From Halobacteriales archaeon SW_10_68_16 (lineage in GTDB: Archaea; Halobacteriota; Halobacteria; Halobacteriales; Haloarculaceae): 5,583 bases of DNA. Under the pieces are notes generated by a model that saw nothing but the letters and a program-made list of their open reading frames with translations, ran no database searches and was not told where the DNA came from. Location of the stretch: positions 1 to 5,583 of the forward strand of contig PXSG01000071.1 in NCBI GenBank assembly GCA_003023485.1, written 5' to 3'. Shown in pieces: positions 1 through 5,178 of the stretch (within the stretch, counting starts at the first letter, position 1; each line of letters begins with the position of its first letter). The translations under genes and the position numbers were made by a program.

Positions 1-196
1 GGACATGCCGATCCTCCCGGAGATGGTCGGGATCACGTTCGCGGTCCACAACGGCCAGAGCTTCGAGCGCGTGAACGTCGAGCCCGAGATGCTGGGCCAC
101 TACCTCGGGGAGTTCCAGCTCACCCGGCAGGACGTCGAACACGGCCAGGCCGGCATCGGAGCGACGCGCTCCTCGAAGTTCGTACCACTCAAATAA
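1..196 (+). CDS. rps19: Small-subunit ribosomal protein uS19 (S19), 3' end only
   Basis: This is the C-terminal part of S19, a small-subunit head protein near the A-site finger and the tRNA path. The gene is cut by the left window edge: base 1 is the last base of a codon and the frame resumes at GAC (2-4), leaving 64 codons before the TAA at 194-196. Diagnostic stretches are [10 protein letters not shown] at the start of the fragment, then [24 protein letters not shown] and the terminal [18 protein letters not shown], which is the archaeal/eukaryotic S19 (S15e) signature. Haloarchaeal S19 is about 140 residues, so a little over half of the protein is missing. The internal ATG at 5 is not the true start, because homologues have the same Met inside the chain. 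L22 follows after one base. Identification is by remembered family sequence and is very secure. Confidence 0.96.
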   Translation, partial: DMPILPEMVGITFAVHNGQSFERVNVEPEMLGHYLGEFQLTRQDVEHGQAGIGATRSSKFVPLK

Positions 197-197
197 C

Positions 198-665
198 ATG
201 GGAATCAGCTACTCAGTCGACGCGGACCCGGACACGACGGCCAAAGCGATGCTCCGGGAGCGCCAGATCAGCTTAAAGCACAGCAAGGCCCTCGCCCGCG
301 AGATCAAGGGCATGACCGCCGGCGACGCCGTCGAGTATCTCGAAGCGGTGATCGAGGGCGAACAGGTCGTCCCGGTCAAACAGCACAACGCCAACGTCGG
401 CCACAAGAGCGGGGTCGACGGCTGGGACGCCGGCCGCTACCCCGAGAAGCCCGCCGGGGCGTTCCTCGATTTGCTGGAGAACGCCATCGGCAACGCCGAC
501 CACCAGGGCTTCGACGGCGAGAGCATGGAGATCATGCACGTCGCCCCCCACAAGGTCGGCGAGAACCGCGGGCGCAAGCCCCGCGCGATGGGGCGTGCAT
601 CCGAGTGGAACACCCCCGAGCTCGACGTCGAACTGATCCTCGAAGAGACGGGAGGTGAGGAGTAG
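198..665 (+). CDS. rpl22: Large-subunit ribosomal protein uL22 (L22)
   Basis: This 155-residue protein has the same length as remembered haloarchaeal L22 (L17e type). L22 binds several 23S rRNA domains, and its long beta-hairpin lines the polypeptide exit tunnel. The start MGISYSVDADPDTTAKAMLR is typical. Further family blocks are the AREIKG region near residues 33-38, VGHKSGVDGWDAGRYPEK around 67-84, and the hairpin region about 113-140 with the basic tip GRKPRAMGRAS at 125-135. The ATG at 198 lies one base after the S19 TAA and has no Shine-Dalgarno sequence, so translation probably depends on coupling to S19. The C-terminus TGGEE contains the SD of the next gene, and the TAG at 663-665 abuts the S3 start directly. 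Nothing is odd in the protein. Confidence 0.97.
   Translation: MGISYSVDADPDTTAKAMLRERQISLKHSKALAREIKGMTAGDAVEYLEAVIEGEQVVPVKQHNANVGHKSGVDGWDAGRYPEKPAGAFLDLLENAIGNADHQGFDGESMEIMHVAPHKVGENRGRKPRAMGRASEWNTPELDVELILEETGGEE
651..658 (+). promoter_or_regulatory. Shine-Dalgarno of rps3, inside rpl22
   Basis: GGAGGTGA is complementary to the usual archaeal 16S rRNA 3' end (ATCACCTCC). It lies 7 nt before the ATG at 666 and sits in the last sense codons of L22 (Gly-Gly-Glu). It supports the S3 start chosen. The anti-SD is taken from general knowledge; no 16S gene is in the window. Confidence 0.85.
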
Positions 666-1661
666 ATGGCAGACGAGCAGCAGTTCATCGAGGACGGCCT
701 CCAGCGGACCCAGATCGACGAGTTCTTCGCCGACGAACTGGGCCGAGCCGGCTACGGCGGCATGGAGGTCGCCAAGACGCCGATGGGGACACAGATCGTC
801 CTCAAGGCCGAGAAGCCGGGCATGGTCATCGGCAAGGGCGGGAAGAACATCCGGAAAATCACGGACACCCTGGAGACGGAGTTCGAACTCGACGACCCGC
901 AGGTCGACGTCCAGGAGGTCGACGAACCGGACCTGAACGCCCGCATCGTCGCCGACCGCCTCGCGAACGCCTTAGAGCGGGGCTGGTACTTCCGGAAGGC
1001 CGGCCACACCACCATCGACCGCATCATGGAGGCTGGCGCACTCGGTGCGGAGATCGTCCTCTCCGGGAAGGTAACGGGCGCACGCTCGCGCGTCGAGAAG
1101 TTCAACCGCGGGTACATCAAGCACAACGGCGAACCCGCCGAGGAGATCGTCGACCACGGCGTCGCCACCGCGGTGATGAAACTCGGCACCATCGGCGTGC
1201 AGGTGAAGATCATCCCGCCGGACGCCGAACTCCCCGACGACTTCGAGATCTACGAGGACGTCGACGTCTCCGAGTTCGTCGAGGAGGCCGAGGGAGTCGA
1301 GGAACTGCTCGCCGGCGAACCCGACGAGGCCGACGAGCAAGCGGCGGCCATCGGTGCCCCGCCCGAGAGCGAAGACGGAGCCGAGGCGGCGACCGAACCG
1401 GCAACCAACGAGGAACCCGACGAGGAGGTCCTCGAAGAGGAAGTCGTCGACGAGGAGTTCGCCGAGCCCGACGTCCCGGACGAGTCGGGCGTCGAGGAGG
1501 AACTCGACGACCTGGCCGCCGACGTCGAGGAGGAACTCGACGAGGACACCGAGGCCGAAGCCGAGGAACTGATGGAGGAGATGGACGAGGCAGACGCGGA
1601 GTCGGCCGAGAGTGAGGAGACGGAAGCCGATGGAGACGACAAGGAGGGTGACGAGGAATGA
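666..1661 (+). CDS. rps3: Small-subunit ribosomal protein uS3 (S3) with long acidic tail
   Basis: S3 is a 40S-like head protein at the mRNA entry channel; this one has 331 residues. The N-terminal KH domain carries the GXXG loop in VIGKGGKN (residues 54-61). The C-terminal S3 domain follows, with [19 protein letters not shown] at about 106-124, the [16 protein letters not shown] block at 127-142, and the conserved GTIGVQVKI at 174-182. From about residue 191 (nt 1236 on) the chain becomes a 141-residue Asp/Glu-rich, low-complexity tail, probably disordered. Such tails occur in haloarchaeal S3 (Haloarcula S3 is about 304 residues), so this is at the long end but not alien. By hand count the tail uses GAG 35 times and GAA 13 times, like ordinary genes here. 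The start has a strong SD at 651-658. The TGA overlaps the L29 ATG (ATGA, 1658-1661). Confidence 0.97.
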   Translation: MADEQQFIEDGLQRTQIDEFFADELGRAGYGGMEVAKTPMGTQIVLKAEKPGMVIGKGGKNIRKITDTLETEFELDDPQVDVQEVDEPDLNARIVADRLANALERGWYFRKAGHTTIDRIMEAGALGAEIVLSGKVTGARSRVEKFNRGYIKHNGEPAEEIVDHGVATAVMKLGTIGVQVKIIPPDAELPDDFEIYEDVDVSEFVEEAEGVEELLAGEPDEADEQAAAIGAPPESEDGAEAATEPATNEEPDEEVLEEEVVDEEFAEPDVPDESGVEEELDDLAADVEEELDEDTEAEAEELMEEMDEADAESAESEETEADGDDKEGDEE

Positions 1662-1885
1662 CGATCCTGCACCCCGAGGAGATCCGCGACATGACGCCGG
1701 CGGAGCGACAGGAAGAACTCGACACGCTGGAGACCGAACTCTTCAACGAGGAGTCGGTCATCGCGGCGGGCGGGATGCCGGACAACCCCGGCCGGATCGA
1801 GGACCTCCGGCGGACCATCGCCCGCATCAAGACCATCCAGCGCGAGGAAGGCGACATCGGCGACGACGCCGGGGAGGGCCAGTGA
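1658..1885 (+). CDS. rpl29: Large-subunit ribosomal protein uL29 (L29)
   Basis: This 75-residue protein is predicted to form the two-helix antiparallel coiled coil typical of L29, which sits near the exit-tunnel mouth next to L23 and contributes to the signal recognition particle/chaperone docking site. [18 protein letters not shown] (5-22) and the [20 protein letters not shown] segment (38-57) are diagnostic; the latter corresponds to the general L29 motif of RxxRRxIARxxT type. Known haloarchaeal L29 is about 71 residues, and the last ten or so residues here are an acidic extension. The ATG overlaps the S3 stop by 4 nt. The SD-like GGAGGGTGA at 1643-1651 lies 6 nt upstream. The TGA at 1883-1885 shares its A with the Rnp1 ATG. 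Confidence 0.95.
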   Translation: MTILHPEEIRDMTPAERQEELDTLETELFNEESVIAAGGMPDNPGRIEDLRRTIARIKTIQREEGDIGDDAGEGQ

Positions 1886-2190
1886 TGGGGCTCACACCCG
1901 AGACGCTCCCCCGGCACGAACTCGCCGGCCTCGATGTCGAGGTGGTCTCGGCGTCGAACCCCGACCTGGTCGGACTCGCCGGCGAGGTCATCAAGGAGAC
2001 GACACAGACGCTCGGGATCGAGCGTCCTGACCAGACGGGCGGGGAGTCTCGGGTGGCGACGGTCCCGAAGGACGGGGCGACGTTCGCGTTCGCGCTGCCC
2101 GACGGGACGACCGTCACGGTCGAGGGCGAGCGCATCGTCGCCCGGCCGGCCCGACGGACCGAGCAGAGAGGTGATTCACAATGGCGCTAG
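1885..2190 (+). CDS. rnp1: Ribonuclease P protein component 1 (Rnp1/Rpp29/Pop4 family)
   Basis: This protein subunit of archaeal RNase P works with the catalytic RNA and other proteins (Rnp2, Rnp3, Rnp4) to remove the 5' leader of pre-tRNAs. The 101-residue chain fits the family, an Sm-like beta-barrel. Recognisable segments are TLPRHELAGLDVEVV (7-21), the VGLAGEVIKETTQTLGI block (29-45), GGESRVATVPKDGATFAFAL (52-71), and the C-terminal GERIVARPARRTEQRGDS (81-98). The start at 1885 is chosen because the protein matches the family from [13 protein letters not shown] onward, it makes a TGATG junction with L29, and GGAGG at 1873-1877 lies 7 nt upstream. The same frame is open further upstream to 1612, but that part is out-of-frame S3/L29 sequence. 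The last 10 nt overlap the S17 gene. The position between L29 and S17 is the standard archaeal one. Confidence 0.93.
   Translation: MGLTPETLPRHELAGLDVEVVSASNPDLVGLAGEVIKETTQTLGIERPDQTGGESRVATVPKDGATFAFALPDGTTVTVEGERIVARPARRTEQRGDSQWR
2168..2175 (+). promoter_or_regulatory. Shine-Dalgarno of rps17, inside rnp1
   Basis: GAGGTGAT matches the anti-SD complement over eight bases. Measured from the core GAGGTGA it lies 6 nt before the ATG at 2181. It decides the S17 start inside the rnp1 coding region and supports the 10-nt overlap as real. It is encoded by the Rnp1 codons for Gln-Arg-Gly-Asp. Confidence 0.85.
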
Positions 2191-2507
2191 GACTGAACGT
2201 ACAGGAACCAGCACAGGCGTGTACCGACGAGAACTGCCCGTTCCACGGGTCGCTGTCCGTGCGCGGGCAGACCATCGTCGGCGACATCGCCTCCACCGAG
2301 ATGGACAAGACCGTCGTCGTCGAGCGAGAGTACGACGTCAAGGTAGAGAAGTACGACCGCTTCATGAAGCGGCGCAGCCGGATCCCGGCACATGCACCAC
2401 CGTGCATGGACCTGGAAGAAGGCGACGAGGTGACGATCGCAGAGACACGACCGCTCTCGAAGACGAAGAGCCACGTCGTGGTCGCGAGCCACGGAGGTGA
2501 CGAGTGA
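2181..2507 (+). CDS. rps17: Small-subunit ribosomal protein uS17 (S17)
   Basis: This OB-fold protein of the small-subunit body binds 16S rRNA early in assembly. It has 108 residues, compared with about 110-115 in remembered haloarchaeal homologues. Core motifs are [16 protein letters not shown] (23-38), [13 protein letters not shown] (41-53), [19 protein letters not shown] (57-75), and the C-terminal [15 protein letters not shown] (87-101), the near-invariant S17 signature. Three cysteines (14, 19, 75) include the N-terminal [11 protein letters not shown] segment seen in several archaeal S17 proteins; whether they bind metal is unknown to me. The start overlaps rnp1 by 10 nt and is fixed by the SD at 2168-2175. 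The C-terminus HGGDE encodes the SD for L14. The TGA at 2505-2507 shares its A with the L14 ATG. Confidence 0.96.
   Translation: MALGLNVQEPAQACTDENCPFHGSLSVRGQTIVGDIASTEMDKTVVVEREYDVKVEKYDRFMKRRSRIPAHAPPCMDLEEGDEVTIAETRPLSKTKSHVVVASHGGDE
2493..2500 (+). promoter_or_regulatory. Shine-Dalgarno of rpl14, inside rps17
   Basis: GGAGGTGA lies 6 nt before the ATG at 2507 but only 3 nt before an in-frame GTG at 2504. The spacing and the family N-terminus (MEAL...) both favour the ATG as start. Confidence 0.85.
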
Positions 2508-2905
2508 TGGAGGCGCTGAACGCCGAGGTGACGCCGGGCCTGGAGAAAGGCTCGCTGGTGACGTGTGCCGACAACACGGGCGCACGCGAACTGAAGATCA
2601 TCAGCGTCGACGGCTACTCGGGGACGCTCAACCGCCACCCCAAGGCGGGGCTTGGTGACAAGGTGACCGTCTCGGTCACGAAGGGCACCCCCGAGATGCG
2701 CCGCCAGGTTCTGAACGCCGTCGTCGTCCGCCAGCGGAAACCCATCCACCGGCCGGACGGCACGCGCGTCAAATTCGAGGACAACGCCGCGGTCATCGTC
2801 GACGAGAACGACGACCCCCGGGGGACGGAACTCCGGGGTCCGATCGCGCGCGAGGTCGCAGAGCGGTTCGGAAGTATCGCGTCAGCAGCTACGATGATAG
2901 TATGA
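2507..2905 (+). CDS. rpl14: Large-subunit ribosomal protein uL14 (L14)
   Basis: L14 sits at the subunit interface, contacts 23S rRNA near the sarcin-ricin loop region, and forms part of an intersubunit bridge. At 132 residues it equals remembered haloarchaeal L14. The five-stranded barrel motifs are intact: [20 protein letters not shown] (15-34), [20 protein letters not shown] (44-63), [20 protein letters not shown] (71-90), [10 protein letters not shown] (91-100) and [16 protein letters not shown] (104-119), ending in SAATMIV. ATG 2507 is preferred over the in-frame GTG 2504 because homologues begin MEAL and the SD spacing fits. It overlaps S17 by 1 nt (TGATG) and the next gene by 4 nt (ATGA, 2902-2905). 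No oddities. Confidence 0.97.
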   Translation: MEALNAEVTPGLEKGSLVTCADNTGARELKIISVDGYSGTLNRHPKAGLGDKVTVSVTKGTPEMRRQVLNAVVVRQRKPIHRPDGTRVKFEDNAAVIVDENDDPRGTELRGPIAREVAERFGSIASAATMIV

Positions 2906-3131
2906 GCGAAAAACCACGCACACAGCGAAAACAGACGGCCGAGGCCCCGCTGCACGAGCGCCACTCGGAGGTCCGTGCCACGCTCTCGGATGATCTCCGC
3001 GAGCAGTACGGCCAGCGCTCGGTCCGGGTCAACGAGGGCGACACCGTCGAGGTGATGCGCGGCGACTTCGCCGGGGAGACCGGCGAGGTCCTCGCGGTCG
3101 ACCTCAAGGAGGCGGTCGTCCACGTCGACGA

Positions 3132-3134
3132 GCC
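3132..3134 (+). other. Deletion junction in rpl24
   Basis: Base 3132 is the third base of Glu77 in the normal L24 frame. Base 3133 looks like the last base of a lost Asp codon (GAC), and 3134 begins the Leu codon of the displaced C-terminus. Comparison with remembered Haloarcula L24 implies 23 codons plus 2 bases, about 71 nt, are missing. The exact length is inferred from family alignment, not visible here. Confidence 0.8.
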
Positions 3135-3174
3135 TGGACCTCTCGGACGACGAGCGACAGGCCCGGCTGGAATC

Positions 3175-3186
3175 GGAGGACAGGAG
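3175..3186 (+). promoter_or_regulatory. Shine-Dalgarno-like sites of rps4e inside the rpl24 remnant
   Basis: GGAGGA (3175-3180, 9 nt before ATG 3190) and AGGAG (3182-3186, 3 nt before it) are both purine-rich anti-SD matches; the first has the more usable spacing. Either could let S4e be translated from its own start even though the upstream frame is fused to it. Confidence 0.55.
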
Positions 3187-3189
3187 CGC

Positions 3190-4080
3190 ATGACACGACA
3201 CCAGAAACGACTGTCGGCACCCAAGCGGTGGCCCGTCGAGCGCAAGACCGAGACGTTCACCGTCAAGGCCGATGCCGGCCCGCACGGCGAGGCAGGGGTC
3301 CCCCTGCTTGTGGTCCTGCGGGACGTGCTCGGCTATGCCGACTCCCGGAAGGAAGCGCGCTACGCCTTGAACCAGGACAACGTCGTCATCAACGGCACGG
3401 CCGTCTCCGACGAGGAACGGCCCGTCGGGATGTTCGACATCCTGGCCTTCCAGGAACGCGAGGAGTACTACCGCGTGTTCCCCGGCGAGGGGGGTCGGCT
3501 CGCGCTGACGCCCATCGACGCCGAGGCCGCACAGAGCAAACTCGGCAAGATCGTCGAGAAACGCGACGTCCCCGGCGGCGACGTCCAGGTGACGCTGCAC
3601 GACGGCCAGACGCTGCTCGTCGAGGACGAGGCCTACACCCCCGGCGATTCGCTGGTGGTGGCAAACGAGAGCGACGACGTCGTCGCCCACTTCGAGTACG
3701 AGGAGGGCGCGCTCGTGACGGCCGTCGCAGGCAGCCACGCCGGCGAGATCGGCCGCATCGATGAGATCCAGGTGACGCCAGGCAGCGCCGCGAACAACGT
3801 CATCGCCTCGCAGGACGACACCCCCGGCGTCTCCGGGGACGGCTTCGAGACAATCGCGGAGTACATCGTCGTCATCGACGAGAACTTCATAGAAGGCTCT
3901 GACGAGCCGTCTGACAGCGACGAAGACGAAGAGACGGAGACCGAAGCAGACGACGAGGATGCAGACGTCGACGCCGACGACGAATCCGAAGCGAATGACG
4001 ACGAAGAAGCCGCCGAAGAAGACAGCGAGGCGAGTGATGGAGACGACAGTGAAGACGACCAGGGAGGTGACGAACAGTGA
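3190..4080 (+). CDS. rps4e: Small-subunit ribosomal protein eS4 (S4e) with acidic C-terminal tail
   Basis: This archaeal/eukaryotic-specific small-subunit body protein binds 16S rRNA. The start at 3190 ([20 protein letters not shown]) matches the universal S4e N-terminus and gives 296 residues. Domains in order: the N-terminal region; an S4-type RNA-binding domain around 38-90 ([27 protein letters not shown]); a central S4e domain around 92-165 ([36 protein letters not shown]); and a KOW motif around 172-200 ([20 protein letters not shown]) ending in [10 protein letters not shown] (224-233). Haloarchaeal S4e usually ends close to this point (about 235 residues). Here 60 more residues follow (237-296), of which 36 are Asp or Glu. 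The upstream L24 frame runs in frame into this gene, so a 392-residue product from 2902 is formally possible. TGA 4078-4080 overlaps the L5 GTG. Confidence 0.95.
   Translation: MTRHQKRLSAPKRWPVERKTETFTVKADAGPHGEAGVPLLVVLRDVLGYADSRKEARYALNQDNVVINGTAVSDEERPVGMFDILAFQEREEYYRVFPGEGGRLALTPIDAEAAQSKLGKIVEKRDVPGGDVQVTLHDGQTLLVEDEAYTPGDSLVVANESDDVVAHFEYEEGALVTAVAGSHAGEIGRIDEIQVTPGSAANNVIASQDDTPGVSGDGFETIAEYIVVIDENFIEGSDEPSDSDEDEETETEADDEDADVDADDESEANDDEEAAEEDSEASDGDDSEDDQGGDEQ
3898..4077 (+). other. Asp/Glu-rich low-complexity tail of S4e
   Basis: This 60-codon stretch encodes 20 Asp and 16 Glu with Ser, Ala and Gly, and is probably disordered. Its Glu codons are 11 GAA to 5 GAG, opposite to the S3 acidic tail (13 GAA to 35 GAG), so its base usage differs from the neighbouring genes. 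Only the last few codons, which carry the L5 SD, have a clear second role. Confidence 0.8.
4063..4070 (+). promoter_or_regulatory. Shine-Dalgarno of rpl5, inside rps4e
   Basis: GGAGGTGA lies 6 nt before the GTG at 4077. It decides the start of L5, whose initiation codon is GTG rather than ATG. It is encoded by the S4e C-terminal Gly-Gly-Asp codons. Confidence 0.88.
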
Positions 4081-4607
4081 GCTCCGAGAGTGAAAGTGGT
4101 GAGTTCCACGAGATGCGCGAGCCCCGCGTCGAGAAGGTCGTCGTCCACATGGGCGTCGGCCAGGGCGGTGTCGAACTCGGCAACGCCGAGGAGATACTGG
4201 CGGAGGTAACGGGCCAACAGCCCGTGCGGACCATCGCCACGGAGACCGAGCCAGCCTTCGACATCCGCGAGGGTGACCCCATCGGCGCGAAGGTGACGCT
4301 GCGCGGCGACGACGCGGAGGCGTTCCTGGAGACGGCGCTGCCGCTGGTCGAACTCTCGCAATCGCAGTTCGACGACACGGGCAACTTCAGCTTCGGGGTC
4401 ACGGAACACACGGACTTCCCGAGCCAGGAGTACGACCCGACGATCGGCATCTACGGGCTGGACGTGACGGTCAACCTCGTGCGCCCGGGCTACCGGGTGG
4501 CCAAACGCGACCAAGCCTCGCGGCCCATCCCATCGAACCACCGGCTGGATGTCGCCGACGCGGTGGCGTTCGTCGAGGACACCTTCGACGTGGAGGTCGA
4601 GAAATGA
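4077..4607 (+). CDS. rpl5: Large-subunit ribosomal protein uL5 (L5)
   Basis: L5 binds 5S rRNA in the central protuberance and contacts P-site tRNA and the small-subunit head. The length, 176 residues, equals remembered Haloarcula L5. Motifs: [19 protein letters not shown] (13-31), [17 protein letters not shown] (61-77), [20 protein letters not shown] (98-117), and [27 protein letters not shown] (119-145), followed by the basic C-terminal region. The start is GTG, within GTGA overlapping the S4e stop, supported by the SD at 4063-4070 and by the family N-terminus MSSESESG. Residues 53-60 (IATETEPA) differ from the usual basic segment (KAKRTVGE in Haloarcula) without a length change. The TGA overlaps the S14 ATG (4604-4607). 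Confidence 0.96.
   Translation: MSSESESGEFHEMREPRVEKVVVHMGVGQGGVELGNAEEILAEVTGQQPVRTIATETEPAFDIREGDPIGAKVTLRGDDAEAFLETALPLVELSQSQFDDTGNFSFGVTEHTDFPSQEYDPTIGIYGLDVTVNLVRPGYRVAKRDQASRPIPSNHRLDVADAVAFVEDTFDVEVEK
4592..4597 (+). promoter_or_regulatory. Shine-Dalgarno of rps14, inside rpl5
   Basis: GGAGGT lies 6 nt before the ATG at 4604, within the L5 codons for Val-Glu-Val. It supports the S14 start, and so the acidic Ser-Glu N-terminus of that protein. Confidence 0.75.
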
Positions 4608-4786
4608 GCGAGAGTGAGAGCGAGAGCGACCCCACGGGCGAGCAGGCAGCGAAACGCACCGAACAGCTCCGGGAGTGCCAGCGCTGCGGGCGCGAGCAGG
4701 GCCTGGTCGGCAAGTACGACATCTGGCTGTGCCGGCAGTGCTTCCGCGAAGTGTCCCGGGGCATGGGGTTCAAGAAGTACTCATGA
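4604..4786 (+). CDS. rps14: Small-subunit ribosomal protein uS14 (S14), zinc-binding type
   Basis: This small-subunit head protein, next to S3, S10 and S19, has 60 residues. A zinc ribbon is visible as Cys25-x2-Cys28 and Cys43-x2-Cys46 in the context [20 protein letters not shown] and LCRQCFRE. It ends in the conserved GMGFKKYS. This is the C+ (zinc) form of S14, as expected in archaea. The first 20 or so residues ([11 protein letters not shown]...) are an acidic, haloarchaea-like N-terminal extension. The gene overlaps L5 by 4 nt and S8 by 4 nt (ATGA, 4783-4786). All four zinc ligands are present. Confidence 0.96.
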   Translation: MSESESESDPTGEQAAKRTEQLRECQRCGREQGLVGKYDIWLCRQCFREVSRGMGFKKYS

Positions 4787-5175
4787 CGAGCACAGATCCA
4801 CTCGCCAACGCACTCTCGAGCGTGAACAACGCCGAGAGCGTCGGCCACCTGACACAGCGGGTATCGCCCGCCTCGAACGAGATCGGCAGCGTCCTCGGGG
4901 TCTTCTATGACCGCGGGTACATCGACGGCTTCCAGTACGTCGACGACGGCAAAGCCGGCGAGTTCGAGGTCGAACTGAAAGGCGCAATCAACGAGTGTGG
5001 CCCGGTCAAACCGCGCTACTCCGCCGGTGCCGACGAGTTCGAGAAGTGGGAGAAGCGGTTCCTCCCCGCCCGTGACTACGGGACGCTCGTCGTCACGACC
5101 AGCCACGGGATCATGAGCCACTACGAGGCCCGCGAGGAGGGCGTGGGTGGCCAGGTGATCGCATTCGTATACTGA
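4783..5175 (+). CDS. rps8: Small-subunit ribosomal protein uS8 (S8)
   Basis: S8 is a primary 16S rRNA binder in the platform/central domain and, in many prokaryotes, an autoregulator of the spc operon mRNA. It has 130 residues, the family length. Motifs: [17 protein letters not shown] (5-21), the [20 protein letters not shown] block (31-50), [20 protein letters not shown] (63-82), and the C-terminal RNA-binding signature [19 protein letters not shown] (100-118), ending GGQVIAFVY. The start at 4783 is set by the family N-terminus and the ATGA overlap with S14. The same frame is open upstream to 4675, but that part is out-of-frame S14 sequence. No SD precedes the ATG, so coupling to S14 is likely. 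Whether S8 autoregulates here cannot be judged from the sequence. Confidence 0.97.
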   Translation: MTSTDPLANALSSVNNAESVGHLTQRVSPASNEIGSVLGVFYDRGYIDGFQYVDDGKAGEFEVELKGAINECGPVKPRYSAGADEFEKWEKRFLPARDYGTLVVTTSHGIMSHYEAREEGVGGQVIAFVY

Positions 5176-5178
5176 CCA

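Larger units (their letters stand above)
2902..3193 (+). pseudogene. rpl24: Large-subunit ribosomal protein uL24 (L24), internally deleted and frameshifted
   Basis: L24 is an early 23S-binding assembly initiator with a KOW/SH3-like barrel, located near the tunnel exit. Residues 1-77 are normal haloarchaeal L24: [20 protein letters not shown] (16-35), then the KOW segment [20 protein letters not shown] (43-62), ending VVHVDE. After nt 3132 the expected stretch (in Haloarcula L24, 23 residues resembling VTLEKTDGEEVPRPL and onward) is absent. The native C-terminus [19 protein letters not shown] is present at 3134-3190 in the +1 frame and stops at TGA 3191-3193, making the expected ATGA overlap with S4e. 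In the original frame those bases read as a 19-residue non-homologous linker (residues 78-96) running straight into S4e, so the frame is open from 2902 to 4080 (392 residues). Normal length is about 120. It could be a true deletion/fusion or an assembly error; 'pseudogene' only marks the break. There is no SD before the ATG, which overlaps the L14 stop. Confidence 0.85.

Noticed and set aside
1210..1917. Arg/Pro/Ser-rich reverse-strand frames opposite the S3 tail
   Set aside because: They are low-complexity products of reading GAG/GAC-rich DNA on the other strand, with no family resemblance.
2504..2509. GTG at 2504 as an alternative L14 start
   Set aside because: It is only 3 nt from the SD and adds one Met-like residue before the conserved MEAL start; ATG 2507 fits both spacing and family.
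2880..2904. Slightly AT-richer patch before L24 as an internal promoter
   Set aside because: It encodes the conserved L14 C-terminus, and no convincing TATA/BRE arrangement is visible.
3125..3140. Programmed +1 frameshift in L24
   Set aside because: A shift would recover the native C-terminus, but about 23 internal residues would still be missing. I also recognise no slippery or stop-associated recoding signal there.
2614..3738. Long reverse-strand open frame of 374 codons
   Set aside because: It lies opposite L14, L24 and S4e, which are unmistakable. High G+C coding DNA with few stops commonly gives such antisense shadows, and the translation resembles no family I recognise.
3898..4077. 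Acidic repeat-like DNA as a tandem repeat or CRISPR-like element
   Set aside because: Units are irregular GAC/GAA codons in an intact reading frame, without constant repeats or spacers.
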